Below, piece after piece: positions 51,066 through 59,575 of a DNA stretch of 64,000 bases. The position numbers and the translations under genes were made by a program. The notes beneath the pieces were generated by a model that saw nothing but the letters and a program-made list of their open reading frames with translations, was not told the origin of the DNA and ran no database searches. The stretch is from Rhynchopus euleeides. Its lineage: Eukaryota; Euglenozoa; Diplonemea; Diplonemida; Diplonemidae. The stretch is from NCBI GenBank assembly GCA_963210315.1, contig OY723239.1:2265501-2329500 (forward strand), read 5' to 3'. The stretch's first letter is position 1; each line of letters opens with the position of its first letter.

Positions 51066-53180
51066 ATGGCGATGGGGTGGTTCGAAAATGTTATCTCGAT
51101 GGACGGGAGGCTGCAGGGCAAGGCGCGCAGCGACAGAAGGCTGATGTTTGTCATAAGTGTGACGCTGTCAGTCGTGACGACGATCGCACCGGCGATGACC
51201 GTCAAATGGCCCTTGATCTGGCTATTTTCAAGTTTCCTTGCGTTGACGCAGTACGTCATGGTCCTGCTGTGCCTGTGCCGCATCGACCTGACTCACAGCA
51301 TCATGCAAGCCTACATACTGGCACTCCTCCTCGGCGTCGCTGGGTCAGACTACAACATGCGGACCATCGACAGTGCACCCTTGTGGCCAACATTCGTACT
51401 GCTTGCGGACATGTCGCTGGTGCTCAATCTCGGGAGGCGGTTCGCAACAGGGTTGATTGCATTCACGGCGCTGTGGGTTGTCATCACGGGTCTCGAGGGT
51501 GTGGCTCGCTTCGGGCTGTACGACCTGCCTGGATCAGCACCCGACTGGTACAGGTGGGAGCGTGTGCAGGAGACCTTCACCTGCACACGCCCGCCGTGTC
51601 CTGTCAGCCTGGTGAAGGGTTTGCATGAGATTGAGGTGTCTCTCGTCGTGCTGCTGATCGACTTCGGTGCCACACGCGGGTTCGCAGAGTCAGCAAAGAA
51701 GGAGAAGGCGGCGATGGGACGGACCATCGAGACTGTGGAGGCGATTGCACAACTTCTGGCGGGCTACGACGTCGACACCGTGGCGGAGATGCTGCAGGAG
51801 GCGGAGGCGGAGGGGCGGCTGCCTGCAGCGATGCACGAGGCCCTTCGCAGGCTGGAGCAGAACCTGCGTGCGTACCGCCCGTACCTCCCTGCCGTGCTGC
51901 TGGAGGAGCAGCAGCACTCGCCTGACGGTGCTGGGCAGCCCTGTGTGCCACCTGCTGCCGCACCTGGTGCGAAGAGCGAGCGAGCGGCAATCGTGTTCAC
52001 CGACATCCGTGCGTCCACATCGATCTGGGAGGCGGCACCTGAGGCGATGAAGAAGGCGATGGCGGTTCACAACACGGTGATACGATCTGCACTGTCTGCG
52101 TGGGGCGGGTACGAGGCGAAGACAATCGGGGACTCCTTCATGATTGCGTTCGAGGATGCACATGCGGGTGTGTGCTTCGGGCTTGAGGTGCAGGAGAATC
52201 TGCTTGCGGCGGAGTGGCCTGCTGCGCTGCTGGAGGTCGGGATCTGCAGCCCGACAGAGCTGTGGGGCGGGCTGACGGTGCGTGTCGGTGTGAACGAGGG
52301 ACCTGTGACGCTGGAGACGAACACGCTGACCGGGCGTGTGGACTACTTCGGACACACAGTGAACGTGGCTGCACGCCTCGAGTCTGTGTGTGTGCCTGGT
52401 GCAGTTGCGGTGCCTGCCGAGCTGTGGACGAGTGTGCGTGGGGTGTCCGGGTGTGTTGGTGCATATGCAGGCAACGCGGTGCCCACCACCCTGAAGGGTG
52501 TGAGCGAGCCTGTGTCTGTGTGCAGCGTGTGGCCTGCCTCCCTGCACGGCCGTGAGCGCCACCCTCTGCAGGCTGCACCACCCCCACCCTCGCTATGTGG
52601 GTCGCTGAGCTCTTCCTGCAGGTCGCTGCATCTGGCAAGAGATATACTGCGCAGCACCACACAGCAGGACGCAACAGTCGCTGTGGCAACACTCAGCAGC
52701 ATGTTCATGTGCGAGATCGACAACGCACTGTCGGGTGTGGTGCCACTGTTGGAACAGAGTGGCGGTGTGCTGCTGGCACTTGTCGGGAACAACTTCTTCA
52801 TCGGTTGGAACATTGGGCAACGCACCTCCACACACGTGGAGAGGTCACTGCGGTTTGCACAACGAGTGCTGCAGCACGGTGAAGGGCACACGGTGGCAAC
52901 GCTTGGCATCGCGAGCGGGACTGTCGAGCACGGAGACGTGGGGACGGCACGGCAGCGCTTTGTGACTGCGTCAGGCGGTGCTGTGGAGGCGAGCCTTGCG
53001 CTGTCGCGTCTGGCGCTGTCGATGCACATGCGGTGCCTGTACACGGCGGAGGCACCACCGGGTGCTGTGCGCGAGATGCTGCGTCTCACCGCGGCACGTG
53101 TGCCACAACACGACGGCCCTGGCGGCGCTGTCTACGAGATGGAAGTCTTGTTTCCAGATGTCGACGGCATTGCCCTGTGA
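51066..53180 (+). CDS. Six-span class III adenylyl cyclase, paralogue 4
   Basis: 704 residues from MAMGWFENVIS; an in-frame non-ATG extension upstream is ignored. Hydrophobic spans lie near 27-43, 49-71, 79-95, 105-121, 127-147 and 189-206. The 40-residue loop between spans 5 and 6 carries DLPGSAPDWYRW and CTRPPC. A helical linker (215-275, ETVEAIAQLLAGYDVD, RAYRPYLP) leads to the catalytic domain (305-490) with both metal Asp (D313 in FTDI, D356 in KTIGDSF), the adenine-type Lys352 and Asp426, and Asn433/Arg437 (VNVAARLE). A second cyclase-like domain (about 535-692) lacks the metal Asp (LVGNNFF). It should make cAMP at a membrane. Same-strand tandem array. Confidence 0.93.
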   Translation: MAMGWFENVISMDGRLQGKARSDRRLMFVISVTLSVVTTIAPAMTVKWPLIWLFSSFLALTQYVMVLLCLCRIDLTHSIMQAYILALLLGVAGSDYNMRTIDSAPLWPTFVLLADMSLVLNLGRRFATGLIAFTALWVVITGLEGVARFGLYDLPGSAPDWYRWERVQETFTCTRPPCPVSLVKGLHEIEVSLVVLLIDFGATRGFAESAKKEKAAMGRTIETVEAIAQLLAGYDVDTVAEMLQEAEAEGRLPAAMHEALRRLEQNLRAYRPYLPAVLLEEQQHSPDGAGQPCVPPAAAPGAKSERAAIVFTDIRASTSIWEAAPEAMKKAMAVHNTVIRSALSAWGGYEAKTIGDSFMIAFEDAHAGVCFGLEVQENLLAAEWPAALLEVGICSPTELWGGLTVRVGVNEGPVTLETNTLTGRVDYFGHTVNVAARLESVCVPGAVAVPAELWTSVRGVSGCVGAYAGNAVPTTLKGVSEPVSVCSVWPASLHGRERHPLQAAPPPPSLCGSLSSSCRSLHLARDILRSTTQQDATVAVATLSSMFMCEIDNALSGVVPLLEQSGGVLLALVGNNFFIGWNIGQRTSTHVERSLRFAQRVLQHGEGHTVATLGIASGTVEHGDVGTARQRFVTASGGAVEASLALSRLALSMHMRCLYTAEAPPGAVREMLRLTAARVPQHDGPGGAVYEMEVLFPDVDGIAL

Positions 53181-53869
53181 AGAGTGCTGCTTCCGAAACT
53201 CAGTCCCGTCCAATACACCATTCACATCATCGAGGCCAAGCGCTTCTCGGCGGATTGATTCGGTCCCCGACCGCCTTGTCGTGCACTATTCCGTGTCGTG
53301 TGGCTCGTGTTTTTCTCGCATCGGGTCGGGCCAGTGCGTATTTTTCGCAGGTGTTGCGTTCTACACCATCCAGGATGAAGGAAGTACGATGCTGTATTGG
53401 CTGGCGGTCTTTTTTGGTAGAACGCGCAAATCACCCGCTTGGGCGAGAAGTGTGTTCGGCCCCAAAAGGAGCTGTGGGAGCAATGTGGGTGTGTTTCTCC
53501 GCATCATTTGCTTCTTATCAGTACATCCACCTTCTTTCTGCTGGTTGACATTCCGGTTGCACCAACAAACACGTTCCGTACACCGTACTCCTTTCCCCCG
53601 TTCTTCGTGCTCTACCATATCTTTTCTGTACTTTCAACACGAAGACCGACCAGCCTGTCGTGAGCTCGCGCAGTGAGTTGGAAGCGGCCCGCTACACATC
53701 CTGAGGGACCTTTTCACAATCGTAGAAGTGACAACATGTTCCCCAAGTGTTCCTGGGTGCCCACCATGGCATCGCGGACTGCGCACCCCGATGAGGGACA
53801 GTGACCACAGGGCCGTCCTCTTCCTCGTCATTGAGCACCCCGCAGCCTTGAACATCAGTGAAAGGGGGA
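53181..53869. other. Spacer downstream of cyclase 4
   Basis: No gene is supported; the open frames have no family pattern and mixed composition. Confidence 0.4.
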
Positions 53870-54840
53870 CAACACAAAAGCGCCCTGCCACTTCACAGCT
53901 ACAACCGCTCTGATGAGTTTCCTTCCGAAGCGTGTCGTACACCTGAAGCTTTTGGATTAGCACTTTCATGCCACTTCACAGGGCCTCAACACAGCCTTGA
54001 GACAGTAAGTGTACGCTCAACAAAAAGTAGCCCGGAACTGTTCTCCCACAGTTGCTGGACAGGGTGTCTATAAGAAAGCGAAAGGAGTACGATTTTGTTT
54101 GTTGCGTTGACGCTTCTACACAAAACCGCGACTTCCCGGGCAGCGCACAACCACCATGCCAACCCTGCCTGAAGCTTGCGCCGGACAGCCCCCCGCCCGG
54201 GGTCTCGCTGAAGCACCTCTTCTTTGGCTGCCCCGCGACAGCGTCAGCCCGACACCACCTCACAGCCACAAACGTGCACAACCTGCTGCTGCACAACTGC
54301 AAGGAGGCCCTACGACCTGGCTGAGGCAGGGGTGACGGAGCACAGCGAGGAGGACTACCTGATCGCGTGAACACAGCAAATATCAACAGAGGTCAAGGGC
54401 TTTGGCCCGACACCCCAGCACCCCCCTCCCCTCCCCCACGTCACTTTCCATGGGCCGCCAGGCGCGTCAGCGTCGGCGGCCGCCCGCCCCCAGTCTGAGA
54501 GGCAACAGCCAGGACTCGGCAGGGGGCGGGCACAACAACAAAGGGAGAGTCGTCACTGTGCATATCAGCACGGTCCCGCCCTCTGTGTCAGACCAACACG
54601 CCACCAAAGGAAATGAGGAAGAGGCGACGTAAGGCAATGCCTCCGTGCGGCAAGGAGAACACGAAACAGCGACCCCCCCCCCCCCCCCGGGGGACGCGAC
54701 TAGCACGGCCAAAAATCGTTCAAAAATCGTTCAAACCCTGAACTGATCACACCCTGAGCCTGATGAAGGGTGGGGTTAGTGTATAGAGCACGGTTGGTTG
54801 CAGCTGTGGTGGGACGCTTTCCGCTCACACGAGTGTGCTT
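53870..54840 (+). repeat. Locus paralogous to 11735-11920 carrying two insertions
   Basis: It begins AAAAGCGCCCTGCCACTTCA and ends CACACGAGTGTGCTTAAAAA like the locus at 11.8 kb. It contains extra DNA at 53925-54088 (repeat D) and at 54127-54732 (LINE). The pair is a natural before/after comparison. Confidence 0.8.
54127..54732 (+). mobile_element. LINE, 5'-truncated 606-bp copy
   Basis: It encodes only the end of the LINE ORF2 (CPCLKLAPDSPPPGVSLKHL, FFGCPATASARHHL, NVHNLLLHNCKEA) and the 3' UTR, ending in two AAAAATCGTTC units. AAAC at 54123-54126 and 54733-54736 is the target duplication. The empty paralogue near 11812 reads ACAAAACCCTGAACTG. It is the same family and 3' end as the copy at 61691-63589. 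A frame change near the ORF end compared with that copy shows decay. Confidence 0.88.
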
Positions 54841-55739
54841 AAAAATCATATTTCTATTGGTGTTGCCGAAAACCCATATTGCGTGGTCCGTGCGAAACAT
54901 TTTTTGAAACCAAAAAAAATGACCAATAGCGTGCTTGTGCGTAGTGCGTGCGTATATTGTGCGAAGTGCTTTCGGCAACAGTATATTTGTCCCTCTTTTT
55001 TCTCTCTTGGGTTTTCTTGCAGTTGTGCCAACAACGCAGGAAAATGTGCGATGCAGATCATGCAGGACACACCACACCCGCATCACGCGTGTGGGGGTGT
55101 TCTCGCGACCGATGGAGACCCACTGGCTCCTCTCCCTTTCTTATTTGCAGACACAGCGTTCCGTGTTCTACCACCACGGCGATTACGTACAGTGTGATCG
55201 ACGGTATTCTGTTGCAGCGGGGAACAATGTTTTGTTCATGCACTTCCTGCACCCCGCGCCCCCAGTCATGCGGCGATTAGGTTTACAAGCAAAACACATG
55301 AAAGGTCACCCCGTGTTGAAACGAGTGCAGCCGGGCGAATCACGAGAATGTGTTCTTTGAATGATGATCATTCCGAATTGCATGACTGGCGTGGCTGATT
55401 TTGCCGCTTCTGTGCACCCCAGAGCTACTTTTTTTTGTGTCAAACGCACCGTGCTCACGGAAGGCGTTCAGAACTAAAAAGGTTGCAGTGGGAGCAATGT
55501 TTTGTTCACCTACACTCCACGCCCCAACGTGCAGGTGACCAGAAGGTTGCACAAACAAAACAAAAGAAATCCGGCAATCCTTTTTTGACTTTTGGGCTCA
55601 GCCACCAAATGACACGCAAAAAGAGAGATTTCCCTTTTCCGGGACCCCTGAACATCCCAATATGCCGAGCTTTCCTGACACTTGACGGCAGCCGAGACCC
55701 CGCTGATCCGTATGCATGTCTCGTCTCTCTGGGGTCACG
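54841..55739. repeat. Intergenic with repeat E copy
   Basis: A repeat E copy lies at 55015-55150 (GTTGTGCCAACAACGCAGG, GTGTTCTCGCGACCGATGG). An inverted pair, CATATTTCTATTGGTGTTGC and TGACCAATAGCG, lies near 54850-54935. No gene. Confidence 0.45.
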
Positions 55740-56200
55740 TACCCAATGAAATCCGATGCAGGTCTCAGTGTTTGGTTCTACTGCGCCTTGGGTTGGGTAT
55801 TGGTAGGGAGATGTGGGTGGCTTTTGCAAAAAGTGCCTTTGACTGAAACCCGATGCAGGTCTCAGCGCTTGGTTCCACTGCACCTTGGGTTCGGTGTTGG
55901 CGTGGGATATGTATCGGGATTTCCTTTCCGCTCACCGCCTGCACTGCATTCCTGCAGCGCAGCGACAAGGGCCTGCCGCAAGTTGTGCCCCCCTCAGGTG
56001 GGTTGTGCCGCCTGTGGAACCGAGGTGTGCAGCCTGGGCAGCACAGCATTGTCGATGTGCAGACACAACAGACCCCCGCCCCCCTCCCCCGGTGAATACA
56101 TACCAAAATTGCAGGGTGGTGGCTTGAGTCGCCAGTCGTCTGCATGTCGACGGCTAAACAGTCACAGACTCACCCTACCCAAGTTAATCACTCCAACTAT
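55740..56200 (+). repeat. Cyclase upstream repeat G, second copy
   Basis: It matches 47575-47930, beginning with two successive GAAA(T/C)CCGATGCAGGTCTCAG phrases (55747 and 55846). It ends ACAGTCACAGACTCACCCTA just before the CCACCCACACAGG acceptor-like sequence of cyclase 5. There is only one of the 144-bp units here. Confidence 0.8.
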
Positions 56201-56224
56201 CCACCCACACAGGTTGGCGGCGCG

Positions 56225-58318
56225 ATGGGTTGGTTTGAAAATGTCATCTCGATGGACGGGAGGCTGCAGGGCAAGGCACGCAGCGACAGGCGCCTGATGT
56301 TTGTTACGAGCAGCTCCTTCGGCCTGTTCCTTGGGGTAATTACATTGTTTGGGCCTGTCTGGGCACAGATCAGAATCGCTTCGCTGCTGAATGTCATTCC
56401 GCAGTTTGTGGTGATGGGTCTGTGCTTCTGCCGCGTGCATCTCTCCCACAACATCGTGCGTACGTACATCCTGGTGATTGCGATGGGCATAATCGGCACA
56501 GACATGCACCTGCGCACCGTAGTGAGGCCACCGATCTGGCCGGCATTCGTGCTGCTTGCAGACCTGGCGCTGGTGCTCAATCTCGGGAGGCGGTTCGCAA
56601 CAGGGCTGACAGCAGTCGCAGCGCTGTGGGTCGTCATATCAGGGATGGAAGAGATGCTGCGCTTCGGGCTCTTCGACCTGCCTGGCTCAGCACCCGACTG
56701 GCACAGGTGGGAAGATCTGCATGATACTGTCACCTGCACACACCCCCCGTGTCCCGTGAAGGCAATGACAGGTCTGTCGGAAATACAGTTCTCGATATTT
56801 GTGCTACTTGTCGACTTCGCGGCCACACGCGGGTTCGCAGAGTCAGCCGAGAGGGAGAAGGCGGCGACGGGACGGACCATCGAGACTGTGGAGGCGATTG
56901 CACAACTTCTGGCGGGCTACGACGTCGACACCGTGGCGGAGATGCTGCAGGAGGCGGAGGCGGAGGGGCGGCTGCCTGCAGCGATGCACGAGGCCCTTCA
57001 CAGGCTGGAGCAGAACCTGCGTGCGTACCGCCCGTACCTCCCTGCCGTGCTGCTGGAGGAGCAGCAGCACTCGCCTGACGGTGCTGGGCAGCCCTGTGTG
57101 CCACCTGCCGCCGCACCTGGTGCGAAGAGCGAGCGTGCGGCAATCGTGTTCACCGACATCCGTGCGTCCACATCGATCTGGGAGGCGGCACCTGAGGCGA
57201 TGAAGAAGGCGATGGCGGTTCACGACACGGCGATGCGATCTGCACTGTCTGCGTGGGGCGGGTACGAGGTGAAGACAATCGGGGACTCCTTCATGATTGC
57301 GTTCGAGAGTGCACATGCGGGTGTGTGCTTCGGGCTTGAGGTGCAGGAGAATCTGCTTGCGGCGGAGTGGCCTGCTGCGCTGCTGGAGGTCGGGATCTGC
57401 AGCCCGACAGAGCTGTGGGGCGGGCTGACGGTGCGTGTCGGTGTGAACGAGGGACCTGTGACGCTGGAGACGAACATGCTGACCAAGCGTGTGGACTACT
57501 TCGGACACACAGTGAACGTGGCTGCACGCCTCGAGTCTGTGTGTGTGCCTGGTGCAGTTGCGGTGCCTGCTGAGCTGTGGACGAGTGTGCGTGGGGTGTC
57601 CGGGTGTGTCGGTGCATATGCAAGCAACGCGGTGCCCACCACCCTGAAGGGTGTGAGCGAGCCTGTGTCTGTGTGCAGCGTGTGGCCTGCCTCCCTGCAC
57701 GGCCGTGAGCGCCACCCTCTGCAGGCGGCTGCACTGTCCCGCCCTGAGTCGCGTGTGTCACAGGGCAGCGACAGTGCGCTGATGATGTGCAGCACCACAC
57801 AGCAGGACGCAACTGTCGCTGTGGCAACACTCAGCAGCATGTTCATGCGTGAGATCGACACTGCGCTGTCTGGTATTGTCCCATTGCTGGAACAGAGCGA
57901 TGGTGTGCTGCTGTCGCTGCTCGGCAACAACTTCTTCGTCGGGTGGAACGTCGGGAAGAAGAGGGCGGCACACGCAGAGAGCGCACTGCGGTTTGCACAA
58001 CGCGCGCTGCAGCAGGGAGGCGGGCACACGGTAGCATCGCTTGGCATCGCGAGCGGGACTGTCGAGCACGGAGACGTGGGGACGGCACGGCAGCGCTTCG
58101 TGACTGCGTCAGGCGGTGCTGTGGAGGCGAGCCTTGCGCTGTCGCGTCTGGCGGTTTCGATGCACATGCGGTGCCTGTACACGGCGGAGGCACCACCGGG
58201 TGCTGTGCGCGAGATGCTGCGTCCCACCACAGCACGTGTGCCACAACACGACGGCCCTGGCGGCGTTGTCTACGAGGTGGTGAACAACGTGCTGGACATC
58301 TGTCCCGATTTCCTTTAA
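56225..58318 (+). CDS. Six-span class III adenylyl cyclase, paralogue 5
   Basis: 697 residues from ATG 56225, 8 bp after a CCACCCACACAG acceptor-like site. The architecture matches paralogue 4: six spans, ectoloop with CTHPPC, linker, active-type catalytic domain (FTDIRAST, EVKTIGDSF, KRVDYFGHTVNVAARLE) and a degenerate second domain (LLGNNFFVGWN). From about residue 505 it diverges from paralogues 2, 4 and 6: the inter-domain linker is ALSRPESRVSQGSDSALM, the second domain has its own substitutions (GKKRAAHAESALRF), and the tail is VVNNVLDICPDFL. All residues needed for adenylyl cyclase activity are present. Membrane-bound cAMP production is inferred. Confidence 0.93.
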   Translation: MGWFENVISMDGRLQGKARSDRRLMFVTSSSFGLFLGVITLFGPVWAQIRIASLLNVIPQFVVMGLCFCRVHLSHNIVRTYILVIAMGIIGTDMHLRTVVRPPIWPAFVLLADLALVLNLGRRFATGLTAVAALWVVISGMEEMLRFGLFDLPGSAPDWHRWEDLHDTVTCTHPPCPVKAMTGLSEIQFSIFVLLVDFAATRGFAESAEREKAATGRTIETVEAIAQLLAGYDVDTVAEMLQEAEAEGRLPAAMHEALHRLEQNLRAYRPYLPAVLLEEQQHSPDGAGQPCVPPAAAPGAKSERAAIVFTDIRASTSIWEAAPEAMKKAMAVHDTAMRSALSAWGGYEVKTIGDSFMIAFESAHAGVCFGLEVQENLLAAEWPAALLEVGICSPTELWGGLTVRVGVNEGPVTLETNMLTKRVDYFGHTVNVAARLESVCVPGAVAVPAELWTSVRGVSGCVGAYASNAVPTTLKGVSEPVSVCSVWPASLHGRERHPLQAAALSRPESRVSQGSDSALMMCSTTQQDATVAVATLSSMFMREIDTALSGIVPLLEQSDGVLLSLLGNNFFVGWNVGKKRAAHAESALRFAQRALQQGGGHTVASLGIASGTVEHGDVGTARQRFVTASGGAVEASLALSRLAVSMHMRCLYTAEAPPGAVREMLRPTTARVPQHDGPGGVVYEVVNNVLDICPDFL

Positions 58319-59261
58319 CACATCCTTCCTCAGTGCTGCCCTGCCGACCACACCCCAGCACCTTAAGCAGCTTCTTTCCAGACGCCGCTTCCATGTGCAC
58401 CCTTTCCCCTCCGCCCTCCTTGACGGCATCTCGCTTGTGGCGGTGCGGCCACCCGCAGCTGCAACCTGCCAAGGCCCAGCTCCGTGATGTGCCCTCCTGC
58501 CTGGGGCCACGCTTGCGCCTGGCTGGCGAGGCGGGGTGGTGGGGGTCGGGGTCATTGACAGGTCCCAGTCTACCTCCTTCACACGAGGGACACGGCGGGG
58601 TTTGCGCCTTTGGAGTGCAGGCTTTTGTCAAAGTCTTATTCTGGGTGTGGAAGGGGGCGGTCAGATCGTACCACCCGTATCGGCATGAGGCGGCCCACTT
58701 GCTTCCTACTGGTCAGTTCGGAAGATCTTTCTGACCCCCCTGCAGTCGGTCGTCACAAACGCTGTTTCTGGGCATTTTTTTCGGATTCCGTGCGAATTGT
58801 GGTGTGGTCATTTCGGTTCTGTGACTATTTCCAACGATGCTTGCGTTCACCAGACACCTCGGAGAACCCCAAGGAGCTGGTGTTCAAAGGGTACTCGTCT
58901 TTGCTTGACCCCCGCCACTCCCCCCAGTGTCTCCTGCTCGAGAGGCTGATGGCCGCCTCTGCCGAAGCCTGTTATTGATTGTGATGCGGACGCCTCGAAA
59001 GTGTGGCTTGTTTTCACGGGCAAGAGCTTTGTCGCAGTTTTCACGACGACAAGAGCCTTGTTCACACACCGATTGGCATGGCAATAATATTTTGCTTGCC
59101 TGCGACCCCCCCCGTGTTTACGTCACCCCTCTCCCGATCTTTGCACCTGGGGGGTGACGTAGGTAGGTACGGTGAAAAAATACACCTCCTTCACCCGGGT
59201 GTGGGGCACAAGCAAATGCCGAAGGAGGAAATGGCGAGGGCAGCTTTCTGGCGTTGGCTAT
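58319..59261. other. Spacer between cyclase 5 and 6
   Basis: A weak relative of the fold-back MITE lies near 58770-58825 (GGATTCCGTGCGAATTGTGG). Nothing coding is supported. Confidence 0.4.
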
Positions 59262-59359
59262 GGGGGTCTTCGCTACGGGGTGGTCGTCAGTGCATTTTGG
59301 TGCATTTCCTGTTGAATTGACTGAAAACTGACGAAGTTTGTCGACCAGCAAAGACCCCC
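59262..59359. mobile_element. 98-bp MITE, copy 2
   Basis: Ends GGGGGTCTTCGCT / AGCAAAGACCCCC, flanked by TAT on both sides (59259-59261 and 59360-59362). It is almost identical to 36966-37064. Confidence 0.82.
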
Positions 59360-59575
59360 TATGTTGCATTAGCGGACCTGCATCGTACAGAATTCCACGA
59401 AAGACCCGCTGCACGACAACTGATACGCGATTCAAGTCGTCGTGATCTTCACTTTAGAGCGAAGTGGCCCCACGCCCCTGTCCCATTGCCCCGATCACCC
59501 CGATTGCCGCCGAAATTCTACCGCCACCACCGCCACATCCAAACGCAAGGCTGTCCACACAGCGAATCGCATACG

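Noticed and set aside
51690-52562. Long antisense ORFs across the cyclase catalytic domains (also at 56843 and 60146)
   Set aside because: The high-GC coding strand leaves antisense frames open; the same shadows recur in every paralogue and are His/Arg/Pro-rich.
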